NCBI GenBank assembly: GCA_002368545.1
Contig: MTSC01000004.1
Span: 248,001-312,000 of the forward strand
DNA from: Ramichloridium luteum
Lineage: Eukaryota > Ascomycota > Dothideomycetes > Mycosphaerellales > Dissoconiaceae
DNA length: 64,000 nt
Reading direction: 5' to 3'
This document shows, one piece after another, positions 44,977 through 57,214 of the stretch (its first letter is position 1; the number at the start of each line of letters is the position of its first letter). A program made the position numbers and the translations under genes. The notes under the pieces are model-generated. The model searched no databases. It worked only from the letters and a program-made list of their open reading frames with translations, and was not told the origin of the DNA.

Positions 44977-45310
44977 CTAGCTAGGTACCTGAATGAAAGT
45001 GGTCTGTGGTCTCGCATCTTGTGATAATTGAAGATCCCGCACCACCGCTTCAACCAGGGTTTTTCGACTGTCAGTGACCACCGAGTACGATTTCGCTTCT
45101 GTTCTCGCGATCTGCAGAGCTGCTCGAAGTGCATAGAGCTCCGCGGCTTCCCCCGGGCAATCCTAAGCCAGTGCAATGGCTTCCTGTCGCAGCACCCAAT
45201 GATTTTCCGGTGGTCGAATGCGCTGGTGTGGGGACGAATGTGATCCCTGCTATGCCATATCGAACGGAGGCGTCGGTATAGTATAGAGCATTGATTTTGG
45301 ATCTCGGCGT
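44977..45310 (-). pseudogene. RNase H-like domain relic
   Basis: Minus-strand reading gives INALYYTDASVRYGIAGITF, then in a shifted frame WVLRQEAIALA, a stop (TAG at 45165-45163) and DCPGEAAELYALRAALQIA followed by SVVTDSRKTLVEAV, ending at a stop at 44977. The order Asp (YTDAS), Glu (AELYAL), Asp (VTDSR) is the catalytic set of type 1 RNase H. One frame change and one stop separate the blocks, and no normal-sized intron removes both. It could descend from a retrotransposon RNase H or a single-domain fungal RNase H-like gene. Confidence 0.55.
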
Positions 45311-46425
45311 ACGGGTGAGCGCTGATCCGCGCTTGTTCTCTGTGCTCGACATAGAAGATGCCTTGCAGCCCGTTCCATCGTGTCCGCATGTAGAGTAGAT
45401 GCAATGACTCATATGAATCGAAATCGTACAATGCACAGCATGTTTTGTTCCACCATCGCTACCAAAAGGTAACAAGGTCAAAGCACTCTGACATACTGAC
45501 ACCTGCATGCAAATTATGATCAATAATATTAATCTTGAAAGTTCTCCATGTTTGGTAATGTTGCCGAAAGTTGCCCAGCCAAGACCCTTTTCACACGGCG
45601 CCTGCCAACATCTCCTTTACGCAGCCCGACAGGCATTCTACACACGTGATCATCCCGGTAGTGTTGGGAAAACTGCCGAACGCAGTGACAGGGTTGGCAG
45701 TTATTGTTTCGCACGACAGGCCTCAATGGTGATGCGCTCGTCGGTGCGATGACCGTGTTCAAGCCTTCCGGCGCCATGACCGATTGGTCTTGATTTCGAT
45801 TATCGTGAATATGGACTCGGTGGAATAATGCCAAGGTCCGACGAAGCTGACCCAGAGCCGAATAACGGGGCTGGAGGAACATCATAACTGCATGCTTTTG
45901 ACACCGATGCAGATCAGAAGTCCGAGTCTCCCATATCCAAGGGTAACCAGCATCAAAGGCGTTGGCGCGTCATTATGCCACCCAGAAAGGTCGTCATGCC
46001 GCCTTTGCGCCAACTGGCGAGCTTGGCTTGATACTGTGCTCCAAGACGAAGATCATTGCGCGGCACAGACGCCACGAATGGTCAGAGGGATCGACACGCG
46101 CTCGTCTTCGATTACATTAAGTGCGAGGGCAGGGCAAGGCAAATCTGAGCGGGTTGTGGCCAGCCAGCGCCCAGCTCGGAGCAATCCCGCTCACTCCCGA
46201 GAAGCCGCAGCAAAACTTGTGGACAACCTTAGCTCCCCCAATTCAGTGCTAACAAACTTGCCGATAAACCTGCCTCGCATCTCCCCAACCACCACACCCA
46301 TTGCGACGGGATATTCACCTCCACGTCGCCGCGCAATCCTCCGCATCTATCCCGACATCACCGCTCGGGTAGTGAGACATCTTCTGTCGCGTTGGCCGAT
46401 CTTTCCGACCCGTTAATCCGACACA
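45311..46425. other. Intergenic, no supported gene
   Basis: About 1.1 kb. Contains the presumed promoter of the ATP synthase gene at its right end; otherwise short frames only. Confidence 0.45.
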
Positions 46426-46897
46426 ATGGCCTCCACGGGGGTGAACGTGAGCGACCGCCGGCGACCTTCTTGCCGAGGCCACAGGGACTGATGTATCGCG
46501 TGTGAATAGGTCCTCCGATGGGGCGCGCTTGCCTTCGGCATTTTCTACGGCTTCTCACACCAGGCCTCCATCACGGCGCGGGACAAGGCCGCCGCGGCAC
46601 AACACGAGTACGACCGGAAAGCGAAGCTCATCTCAAACGCGAAGGCTGCCTACGCGGAGAAGACCTCGCCGAAGACCAATGATGGTGAGTATCCCGAAAA
46701 GAGATGCATTGGGATGGCAGCGACATATTTGGGGGAGCTGGAGGCGGTTTACTTATCGATGGCCGGGATCCAATGCTCGGCCCAGAAAATTGTGCAGCAA
46801 TACTAATGCGCTTTTGAACACAGTCATCACGGATGCCGACCACCCGAACTTCGACCTCGAGAAGCTCCTCCAGAAGGTCGAGAAGGAGAACGCATGA
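46426..46897 (+). CDS. TIM11: Mitochondrial ATP synthase subunit e (89 aa, 3 exons)
   Basis: This small inner-membrane subunit of F1Fo-ATP synthase drives dimerisation of the complex and cristae shaping. Exons are 46426-46446 (21 nt), 46510-46684 and 46824-46897. The splice gives MASTGVNVLRWGALAFGIFYGF, with the conserved GxxxG helix motif (GIFYG) that packs against the neighbouring monomer. A basic, charged coil (DKAAAAQHEYDRKAKLI) follows, and the last exon encodes VITDADHPNFDLEKLLQKVE. The second intron is 139 nt with a near-perfect TACTAAT branch site at 46801. Protein length matches the family. The symbol is the yeast name. The first exon is too short for ordinary frame searches and was placed by the family N-terminus. 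Confidence 0.9.
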
Positions 46898-48206
46898 GTG
46901 GGGACTTGAATGGGTGTGCAGGTGCGATCCTGAGCCGCGACCGAGGATGAGGGAGGAAGGTGCTGGGTTATAAATCTTTTTTCGCGATACACAACACGTC
47001 CTCGAGACACGCTCAGGAATGCACCTTCATCTTCGCAACGGAATTTATCGAGACGAAGCAGAAGGCACACTCGGTGATCGGAAACCCAGACGAAATAGAA
47101 CGCCCGAACTGCGTGCAGGCTTGTTTCGGATATGCGAGTACTTGTCTTCGGCCCGGGCGAAAAGCTACTTTGTATATATCCCTGTACAACAATCCTCTAT
47201 GCGCGCCGGACATTCCTCGATTCCCACACGGCAGGTAGGTGCTCCGGTGGGTGAATAGGTCTCCCCGGGTGAATATGTCTCCCCGGTGTGCACCCGCCGA
47301 CTTGTTATTACGAATTGCGTAAAGGTATCTAGTACTACAACCTGGCTCATTTTTGCGCCAGAGGGCCTTACGGCACTCGACACAAGTCCGGACAGCATCC
47401 CTTAAACGACGGCTGTAACCCTTCTCTGATTGATGACAACACAGACACCGACTATGTCCGGCACCTTCAACAACTCAACAGTTCAGATATGCCAATCAGC
47501 GCAAGATCCTGCTTTTCTCGGCCCTCCAAACCCGCATGGTCAACTTTTGGGCAAGTTTGACCTGTGATCCAATACTGTTTGGACCGTAGCCTTCGCGCGA
47601 GGCACTCCACGTGTCCTAATCAGTCGACCTCCCACATTTCACAGAGTTGTATACGCAGTCGGCTCCACTCCCTTCGAGGATACTTGGAATTGAGCGGTAT
47701 CAATCGCCGGCGAAATTGTCAAGTGCCTGTGGATCATGACCTCGCATTTGTACGGACAAAGGACGGCGGTGAAGGTAGCATTCCAGGAAAGCACAAGTGC
47801 TGGAGGCATTCTTTCGACGCTTGTGGTGATTGTAATAACTTCCGACTAGGTAGTTGGCTCTACTTAAGCGCCGGGCGTGTCGAGATACGGCTGTGGAATC
47901 AGACAGCTGCGATAGCTTGTTGCAGCTCATGCCGCCTGCCAGATGATCTCGAATCAAAAGCCAGTCTTGGCTTGACCGCCATATCGATATTGACTTTTAC
48001 GCTGCAGCTATCACACAATGTTATGACATTTAAGGTTCTTCTTCCAGGAAAAGGATGTGCCACTCGGGATTTTACCGATTTCATAAGGATCATATTAGCT
48101 TCTTTTACACTGTGCAGTCGTCGGAAAACCCGAGAACAAAAGGCGGTCATCTCGCACGGAAACCTAGGATGAAGAATTAATGAAGTTGGTATCCGTTTGG
48201 AACAGT
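46898..48206. other. Intergenic between convergent genes; 18-bp duplication
   Basis: About 1.3 kb between two 3' ends, with no supported gene. It includes the tandem duplication at 47249-47284. Confidence 0.45.
47249..47284. repeat. Tandem duplication of 18 bp with one mismatch
   Basis: Units GGGTGAATAGGTCTCCCC and GGGTGAATATGTCTCCCC lie side by side. No function is apparent. Confidence 0.8.
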
Positions 48207-49688
48207 CTATAGAACTCCATCGGCACAGTGACCACACCATCCACAGTCTTTATCACACAACCCGTAGTTGTCACCACCGTCAAATCCGTACATATTGCGA
48301 CTTCCATAAGGTCCGAGGCCACAGTGGTCAAAATAGTCCAGATACGCACTGGACGAGTCAGATAGGTTGTCTGAGTCGTCTGGATCGTCAATCTCGGTCG
48401 TAACTGTGTATCTGGAAAAGGACGAAGGTCCAATGCCGGCGCTACTGGGCCCAGCTGCAGTCGCGACTGGTGTTCCATTTGCAAGGGATGCGTTGGGTGC
48501 GGCACCGGGTTCTCCTTGCTTGGCCTTTTTCTTTTTCTTTTCATTCTTCGCCCGTTTGGTCTTCTTTGGCTGCTTCTTTTCGTTCGCATTCTGCGCTTCA
48601 GATCCTTCCCCAGCAGGCTCGTGCCTAGCTGTGATTCCCGTTGCCGCGGCCTTGGACGTACGCGACGAACGCGCATCAGGCTACAATGAAAATCAGCTAG
48701 GGCATAGGAGTAAAGGGCAAATTGGACATCTCACCTGGCGTCGATCGTCTTGGAATGTGCTCTGCTGATGTCCCGGAGCTTCGGTCTTTCCAGCGAGCAT
48801 TTTCTTTTTGCCCCCTGCTTTCCACCACCCATCGGGCCCCAGAGTTTTATGCTTGCCCCTTGGCTGGTAGGCCGCACTCCATGACTCCTCCAGTCTCCTC
48901 ATTGTTTCATCCCTCACTCGTTGTCGCCATACCGGGTCAAGCCGCTTCTCGTACATGAGTGCGAGGTCTGGTAAGTATTGGACGTCCTGTACACAGTATC
49001 TGAGAAGGATTTGTGGCAATGGTCGTTCGTTCCACAATGAGTACGACGCTTCATCGGGCCCAGCAAAAAGTTGTTGTCCTTCGAGCTTTGTGCGTTCCCA
49101 CTCCGTGTACGCATGGCCTTTCAGAATCATCTCCTTACTCATGCACTCTCGAAGGCCCGTCAATCTCCTTTTGTTCGACCTCCGTGAACCAAGTTCGAGC
49201 AACTGAACGTCATGGACACCCTTTAGTCGTACCCCAAAATGCGCGTATAAAGCGTCCGAGTCATTTCGACAATCGAATAAGTACTTCGAGATGGTCGGAG
49301 ACTCCAAAAGCTCCCTCAGATGCTTCTTGCCAGGCTTCGCAGTGTCAAACGCTTGTACCCCAAGAGTATGGACATCTACGACGAATGCGATGCTTTGGAA
49401 CTTCACCCATATCTGGATCAAGGAGATGGATCCATTGCGGGAAAGATTGACTCCCTCGAGGTCGATATATAGTTCCAAGCCTGTGCTGAGCGGATCGCAC
49501 AATGTATCGAGCATCGATTGCACACCATCGATTGTGTCTACAAACTGCACATCTCCGATGCTCCTCTCATTCTTGGGTGCAGTACTCGTCCATCGAGTCG
49601 GCTTTGCCTTGGGCGTATCTTGTGAACGACAGCCGACGCGCAGCTCTGCAAGGTCGGCCAAAACATTTCCAACATCAACGAAGGCCAT
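48207..49688 (-). CDS. DEDDy-type 3'-5' exonuclease with Lys-rich linker and Cys cluster tail (475 aa)
   Basis: Exons are 49688-48735 and 48680-48207, with a 54-nt intron. The exonuclease fold spans about residues 45-260. Motif I is IDLEG (D76, E78), motif II CRNDSD (D143 or D145), and motif III Y231xxxD235 in YCVQDVQYL, which defines the DEDDy group. The closest general relatives are Exd1-like and RNase D-like domains. The second exon encodes a low-complexity, Lys-rich linker (about 350-380; nuclear-localisation-like), an acidic DDPDDSDNLSDSSS stretch and a terminal CDKDCGWCGHC cluster. Substrate (RNA or DNA) is not determined. The Cys-rich end could bind metal. Divergent from the ABC transporter, with a 2.2-kb gap. 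Confidence 0.87.
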
Positions 49689-51943
49689 AATGTCAATGAT
49701 ATCTTGCTATTCAAGTGTGCCTGTGATCCGAAGGTATGCGCTGCGATCGTAAAGTGCAGGTCACTGGTACTGCTGTCGCTGGACGGCTTATCGCGGGAAG
49801 ATGGCCTCTGTTCCAATCAACGGTTGGCTATGTCAAGTGATCGAAAGTGGAGTGAATGAGAAGAAGTGATGTACGTCGCGCCGTACGCACGTGGGGCCCT
49901 CGAGCTATCCCTGTCGTTGTCGTACCTCTGCAAGGCTGGCGACTTGTCACACTGCATGCATCCTCACCCTATCCCAAGCCCGGGGCAAAAGTCTTAGTGC
50001 ACATTGCAGTGCTCGGAGCCATTCAAGCGTAGTGTGACAGGAATTAAATATGTAGAGCTCTCTGTGTGACAGCTTCTCAAAGAAATCAAGCAAGGAATAC
50101 TCCTAGACATACGCTTTGCACCCGGTGTCTTCTTCTTTACGCAAGGATTTCCTTCGCAAGGATGGATAAGGTACCATTTGTTCCCTGCCGTGGCGCTTTT
50201 GTGCCTCGCCTGTAGTCGATGGAGAATAGTCTTCAGTTGACTCACCAGACTTTTTGTCGTCACTGAGATGCATCACTTCGTACTTTGATGTTTTCTAATG
50301 ACATCCTGCACTGCGTGGTCGGGGAGCGGCTTGGAAAGTGGACGGTCATTACACACATCGTACGACCCACCGCGCTCTGGAGTGAAGACCTTGATACCTT
50401 CGTCCTTTATGGATTGACATTCAAGCTACTCGGCTTCAAGAAGGACGTTTTCTTTTAAAATACAGTAATGGAGTTTTCTGAGGTAACCATGTTGCACGGC
50501 TGGACTTCGATCAGCTGGACTTCGTATAAGACTTCGATCGGGAATGAACAATGCGAGGTGGTGTCGGGAGTAATTGTCGGTTGCGTCGATGGTGCAATGG
50601 TCAGGCTAACTGAGGTAGTGTGCAACGACGACAAGCGTTGGTCTCGAAGGTGCGGTGATGGTGTAAGTGCAAGATGGGTTACAAGCTCTATCAATTACCA
50701 GCGAACAACCAGCTTGGCACCGGGCTGGTAAGGTATGACTATTTATGAAAGCATTTTAAGGCTGCTGTACTGCTGGTGGAGTGTTGATGTGATCACAGGA
50801 TCAAGGTAACACGGAAGGTGGTGCAAGTGGGACCACCATGATATGTTGTGGCAGTCAAATTTGAAATGTGAGACGTCCACGGTGGACAATGGATTGAAGG
50901 ATTGATTGATCGCTGTCTTTCTATGAATAAGAGGCTTTCTGATATATATTCTCCCATCGAATGACCAGCCACCAAAGTTCAACAGCCAGAAGGAGCATCT
51001 GGACAGCGTCTGGGGCTGCGATGCTGGGCATGTTTCGCTATATGGGATCATCAATTCTGGAGTGATATAAGTTATATGTACGCTGAGCGTATTTCATTAT
51101 CGTGAGCTCCGCATATTCTAGGCGTGCCACGACCTCCAGCTGCCGTCCAGACATCGCAGCGAAGCTGAATAAGCGGAGCCCTCTGGCCGCTAAAAGTGCT
51201 GCGCATCGCGCCTCCGCCCCCAAAGCCCCAACGCCGCCAACGGCACAGCTTCACCACTCCTGCGCTGCAGCTGCGGAAGACCGTTCGGACAAGTGCTGAC
51301 GGGCATCAACATGCGGCGCGGCAGACGGAGTGCGCACACGCACGGGCGCCATCTGGCACAGCAAGATCCCGGCAGGGAGTGATTGCCCGTTTGCTGCAGC
51401 TCCGCACCTTATCTCCTCCCATCTCCACCCGCCAAAAAGCTTGTCCTGCTGTGCCTATTTTCGGGGTCATGTCAACCAACAGTCTTTGCTTTGCGGCACG
51501 GCACCTGAGCTGCAGCGACTGTGCCAGACACTTGCTTCGATGGCGAGATTCGGAGAGGGCAGTGGCACGGCATGTGCGATGCTGAATGGCTGTCGGTGAG
51601 TTTCACATGTCGCCGGTGTGCTGCGAGGTAGGAAAATATTTCATCTCCCGTCCTCTTCCTCCTCCCGCGCCCGGATTTCTCAGCTTTTTCTTTCAACTCC
51701 CTGGGCCCTTCGTTTGAGATCGCGGAGGCCGAATTTGCCTGGCTTCGTCGTGGTGTCGTGGACGTGAATCTTCGTGCCGATGAGAGGAGAAAGTGGTTCT
51801 TACCTCCAGTCCATTCCTGCACAATCCTCCGGACGGCAACAGCGATCTGGATACGACTCGAGATTCATTGATCGACAAGGTACACATTGGACAGCCACGA
51901 CCGGGCACAAAGTCGCGATCTCGCGGGGAGACATCTGCCTGTC
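49689..51943. other. Divergent intergenic region, no supported gene
   Basis: About 2.25 kb. An 88-codon plus-strand frame at 50468-50731 is mirrored by a minus-strand frame, and neither has domain character. It holds the promoters of the exonuclease and transporter genes. Confidence 0.45.
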
Positions 51944-54911
51944 ATGGCGAACACCTTCACCACCACCACTCATGTGCCGAACACCCTCCCGTCCGGGTTC
52001 CCGAGCACAGTTCTCGATCCATCACAGTCAGCCCTGTACGCCAGCATTGTCAGCCAGAATCCCGCCATGGCGACGGCTTTGGTAGATGACAACACCCCGC
52101 TGGAGAAGACCAATATGAGCTCTCCGCGATGGGATTTCGCCGTGATGGGGATGAACTCGTCACAGCGAGGCTGTTATTCCATGGGCTCAACACCGATGCC
52201 GCTCGCCATAAACGACACCTGCAACCTAGGATTCTTCTGTATGTCTCAAAGTTTTCACAATATCGCGTGACTTGTTCATCGCCAGGGAACTGACACCGAT
52301 GCTTGCTGCTTCAGGCCCGAACTCCTCCAACACCAACCCGCCGCAATTTTGTCATCCCTCACCAGAATGTCAAGTCTGGCGGAACTCTAAGTGGGGCTGC
52401 CCGCCACAAGGTGTTCTTGAGCCCGCTCTCTGTGCCAACGGCTTTTATTGTCCAGAAGGTGGCAAGAAGCAGATCAAATGCCCCGCAGGTACCTTCTGCC
52501 CGTCAGGCGCCTATGAGCCAATTCCTTGTGCCTACGGTGCAATCTGCCCGGAAGGCAGCACGCGCCAGATCACAACGGTCCCCATGTTTTTGGTCCTTGC
52601 AATCGATGTCGCGCTGGCGATCGTGGTACTGATTGGTTTCGGCATCTCGAAATGGCGAAAGTCGCGGCCGAAGCGGTATACCACGCTCGGAGCGGACATG
52701 GACGGCGCCGAAGACGGCGTCGAGCTACTCAAGGCATCTGGCCCGATGTCCCGATCGCGGTCTCCCAGCATCAAGGTCATCGCTCCCGAAGTCATCTCCA
52801 TTAAGCCGATGCCAACCCATATGCGACGCGCCAGTGGACGTGTCGACCACCTCGATGGATACGCGGACGAGGACGACACGCCTATGCTGTACGACGAAGG
52901 CCCGGAAGAGGATGATTATCACAACTCGATCGATATGCAGCGATTCATCCGATCCATCACCAAGACGGTCGAGACGTCGTCCATCGGGCTCAGCTTCGAC
53001 TTTGAGCATCTCTCGTTCACGACAAAAGGTGGCAAGAAGATTCTCCAGGACATCACCGGCACCATGCCCCGCGGCAGCTGTTGGGGTGTCATGGGTGGAT
53101 CCGGCGCTGGCAAGTCTACATTCCTGAACGTACTGATGGGCAAGGCACACGCCACTGGCGGCACAATCAAGATCAACGGCTGGTCAAAGGATATGAGCAA
53201 GTACAAGAAACTCATTGGATACGTCCCGCAGGACGACATTGTCTTTCCGGAGCTGACTGTGCGAGAGAACATCTTACATTCTGCACGATGCCGCCTGCCG
53301 TCATCATGGCGCGACAAGGCAATTCAAGACCATGTCGACTCTCTGATCGCCTGCCTCCAGCTTACACACGTCCAACATTCCCGCGTTGGCGATGCCAGTC
53401 ATCCCGTGGTGTCTGGAGGTCAGCGCAAGCGTGTCAATATCGGGATGGAACTCGCTGCTGCACCAATGGCAGTCTTCCTTGACGAACCGACCAGTGGTCT
53501 TGATGCCACTAGCGCTGCTAGCATCATGCGTCTGCTCCGGGCTATCAGCCGACTCGGCGTCACGACCGTTGCCATCATCCATCAGCCTCGTGAACAGATC
53601 TTCTACGGCTTCGACCAACTACTGCTACTCTCGCAGGGTCGATCTGTGTACAGTGGCCCGACCGACGAAGTCCAGCGATATTTTGAAGGACTGGGCTTCG
53701 CATTCCCACAGCGCGCCAATCCCGCCGATACCCTCATCGACATTATCACCGGCGATGGTGCGCAGTACACCGTCGGCGCCAGCAAGCGCGAAGCAGATGT
53801 CAATTCTCTCATCGACGACTGGAAGAACAAGGGTCAATACATTGTGCACGGCAAGGGTCTTGGCGTCGATCTGGAACAGATGAAGCGGAATCGGCGAGTC
53901 AGCAACCAATCGCTCAACTCGACCGTCGAGCAAGAAGAGTCCCTGAAACGCACCATGAAGGCTCGCGGCGCCAGCTGGCCGGCACAAGTCTACTACTGTT
54001 GGAAGCGCGCCATGACGCAGCAAGTGCGCAACAAGACCTCTTTCTTCTTCGAAATCGGCGTCGGTGGACTCGCTGGCGTCGTCATCGGGCTATCCGCCTT
54101 CGCCGCGAACGGACACCTCTTCCAGGGCATCTACAAGGGCTCCTTCTCGCTCCTCTCCCCGGCCGTCGACTACCAGGGCACTCCCCAACTCGGCCTCTTG
54201 GGCGGCATGGCCATCGGTCTCGCCGCCTCCGCGCCGGGCTTCTGGGTCTTCGGCGAGGAGAAACTGATGTACTGGCGCGAGACGGCCTCGGGCCATTCCC
54301 GCTCGGCCTACTACGTCGGCAAGCTCCTCTCCACCCTGCTCCGCATCGGCCTCAGCAGCTTCCACTTCACCGTCTTCCTCGGCGTGCTCGCCACCCCGCT
54401 CATGCCGTTCGAGCGCATGTACATCTCCAACCTGGGCTACTTCTGGTGCATCTACGGGCTGGCGGGCATCGTGAGCATGTTCGTCAAGCGCGAGGACGGC
54501 CCGCTGATCGCCGTGCTCGCGTCCCTGATCATCGGCGTCATGGGCGGCGTCGCGCCGCCGTTGAGCAAGGTCAAGACCTGGCACATGGAGTGGCTGTGGC
54601 GCTCGAGCCCCGGCGTCTGGTTCACGGAGAGCTACTTCACGGAGAATCTGAGTCCGCTTGGGTACTTGTATGAGCTCCAGGTGGCGGAGATGGCGGTTGG
54701 ATATACGTTGGGGCAGTATTGGTTGGATGTCGGGTGAGTCTATCTTTCTCCTTGCCATACTTCGCCTGCCTGCTTGACTCTTGGATCATTAGGGTGTTCT
54801 TGTTCGCTGACTGATCTTCTTCTCCACAGGATTCTGGCTATCATCGGCGTCATCTACCGTGTTGTCGCCTACTTCGGGTTGATCATGGTGCATCGGGACA
54901 AGCAGCGGTGA
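51944..54911 (+). CDS. ABCG (White-type) half-transporter with Cys-rich N-terminus (931 aa, 3 exons)
   Basis: Exons are 51944-52238, 52315-54733 and 54830-54911, with GT-AG introns of 76 and 96 nt. The extracytosolic N-terminal part is Cys-rich (GFYCPEG, CPAGTFCPSGAYEPIPC), like the plant ABCG24/28 subgroup. A first membrane helix lies at about residues 187-207. The nucleotide-binding domain follows: Walker A GGSGAGKS (about 359-366), signature SGGQRKR (about 465-471) and Walker B VFLDEP (about 485-490). The transmembrane domain comes last, ending with a short helix in the third exon. The order ABC then TM is the reverse order of the G subfamily. Half-transporters need to dimerise; lipid or sterol-like substrates are typical but not shown here. 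Divergent from the exonuclease. Confidence 0.92.
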
Positions 54912-55729
54912 AGAGGGAGCCTACATATCGGAGCCTTTGGTCTACAAGTCGGGGTGAGCTGGATAGATTGTGTTGGGGAAGCGGTCGCTGTGCATATGAG
55001 ATGAGATGGGCTGTGGTGATGGAATGTCATTGGATATAATCGGCCTTGTGGGGCTTTTCTTTTTCTCATTCTTACCTAGGAACCCCTTTGATGCTCAGCT
55101 TTTCACATTGCTTTGAACATACCACCCTTCCTTTCACTTCCGTGTTCGTTCTACAGAAGCATTCTTCGGTTATGAGGATATCGTGCAGGTATGAGAAATC
55201 GTCTGGAGAGTCTCTACTTTGCCGTCCTTCACAAATCGCTGACATGGCGTTGCGGGTAGCGACAGATTGTCGCCGGCGCTGACCGCGGTGAAGCGACTGC
55301 ACAACGCCTCAAGACGCTTACAATGCATCACAGAGCGTCAGTTCTGATGTGATGTCTCCTCGCAAAAGTGATACAGCGTTGGAACTCTGAAGATACGACG
55401 CTCTTCCAAGGCTTCCTAGTAGTCTGGGAAATTCTGCTGGGTAATCAGTATGCTGCATTCCGTGTTCGCCATTGCCGCGTTGTTGCTTTGGCTCGATCTT
55501 AAAGGCCCTCCTATGACATCCTTGATTGTTGAGTGAAGAAGAAGTAACGTTGCGGGTCAGAAGTAGATATAAGAACGTTCGATCAACGATATCTTATACT
55601 GCATATATACCATCATCGTACCTACAAAATCCATTCGGCCACCACGTTGCATTTTTCCTCAAACTCCTTCAGCCTCCTCTTCACGTCTTCAAACGATAGA
55701 GCCCGAACCACACCAGCCTCCTATCAGCG
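54912..55729. other. Intergenic, no supported gene
   Basis: About 0.8 kb between the transporter end and the first member of the tandem family. A TATATA patch sits near 55600. Confidence 0.4.
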
Positions 55730-56443
55730 ATGGAGCCCGCCGACTTCTTCGTCCTTCCGGACCTCACCATGCCCTGGGCGGACCTCGCATTACCTCGTCT
55801 CGATCACTGGAAAACCATCCTATCTGGACTCCGTGCCGCCGACAGGTCTCTCGACATGAACCTCCGCGAAATCCCGATGTCTACCACTGCCGCGGATAAC
55901 ATCTGGCTCGAACTGCACTATAGATGGACGGACACCATCAACAAACTCGATCACTTGATCCGCCTACGCGAGAGCAATCCAACCAATTTGCATGAGGCGC
56001 TGAACAAGACTTTCATCGACTGGAATACGCATGTGGCGGAAGATCGTGGTTACTATCTCGTCAAGCTCGATAGAAAAGCGTTCGCTCAATTGGAGTGAGC
56101 CTTCCTCCGGCGGGGTCCGCCCGGATCTCCTTGCCCCCCTCGTCCTTCACACATCTCCTTCCAGGAAGAGAATGCTAACGTCTTGATATCGCACAGGTCC
56201 CTATTCCATCACCTCCGTCAACACCAATACCCGCTCGGGAACATGATCGTCCAGCAGCGTGGGTTTACGAATCTCAAGATATTCCTGGAGACGATTCTCC
56301 GCGAGATTCCGACACCAAACGCCCGTATAGTCCTCGACTGGCTGATCCACGATGTCGAACAGCGAATTAAGGCACAGCTTCCGGTGCCGTCGTTGTACAC
56401 GTTTAGTAGTGAAGCTGGAGCTCACTCGCAGGGTGTGGAGTGA
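55730..56443 (+). CDS. Tandem family member 1, unrecognised all-helical protein (203 aa, 2 exons)
   Basis: I do not recognise this family. Exons are 55730-56094 and 56197-56443; the 102-nt intron is in phase 2 after QLE. The predicted protein is mostly helical and charged, with blocks AADRSLDMNLREIPM, NIWLELHYRW, LKIFLETILREIP and a C-terminal VPSLYTF. No signal peptide, membrane segment or catalytic motif is visible, so a cytosolic adaptor-like protein is plausible. Members 2 and 3 follow on the same strand with the same exon structure and alignable blocks (IPM, IW, the helix before the intron, the (R/K)LxxF/H-LE motif, LYTx end). Lineage-specific duplication is inferred. Confidence 0.7.
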
Positions 56444-57214
56444 GGCCGATCCTCGGGGTTAGGATGGTACACACTGTCAGTCAAGGATGGATCGCAAGGT
56501 GGCAGCGTTCGTGTAGCCTGGAGAGGCCTGGACTATTGGTACCATTATCGGTCGAATGGAAAAACGAGGGAAGAAAGACGGAGCGCGAAAGTGGGGGTTG
56601 TTCTATGCTTTTGACATTCTGTTCAAGATAGAGAGCAAGAAATCCAGAGTTTGTGATACATTGGTCGACGTCAATAAGACTGTATGAGACAGGCAGCACA
56701 GCAACATTAGGTTGGTAATTGAGTTGCATGTCTCTGACCGCATTGCCATGAGCCAAAGGACTTGCAGTGCTTGTAATGGTAGTTTTCCACCACGATGTAC
56801 AAGCTGGCTAAGAATAGCAATCCATGTTCCCCTCCGGCAGCTTTACAGGTTTTCTATCACTTATAACTATGCTTCATGCAACAACATCCTTTGAACTCTT
56901 CCTCGTGACACTGGTATCGTTCTAGTGTTGTCGTGTGAGACAGAGCCTTAGCAAGGTCTTTGGCCACGTCAAAGATGCCGCGCGGTGACAATATTCTTGT
57001 GTCACATTGTGCAAAATATCACCTCCTCCCGTTCTGTCGCTAGCAAAGAAGCTCTTGTCGTGTCATGATAGTCAAAGTGTCATGAGAGAAATCATATCAA
57101 TATGGAATAGCAGCGAGACATAAAATCTCTTCGCCGGCCAGCGTTCTGATCGGCCCATACAACAACTACTTGATCAGAGCACCTTCTCCAAGCTGACCGA
57201 ACGAACTGCTCGAT
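56444..57214. other. Intergenic between tandem family members 1 and 2
   Basis: 771 bp with short frames only; no gene supported. Confidence 0.4.

Noticed and set aside
50468..50731. Small plus-strand frame (88 codons)
   Set aside because: A minus-strand frame covers the same stretch, and neither shows family features or a convincing start context.
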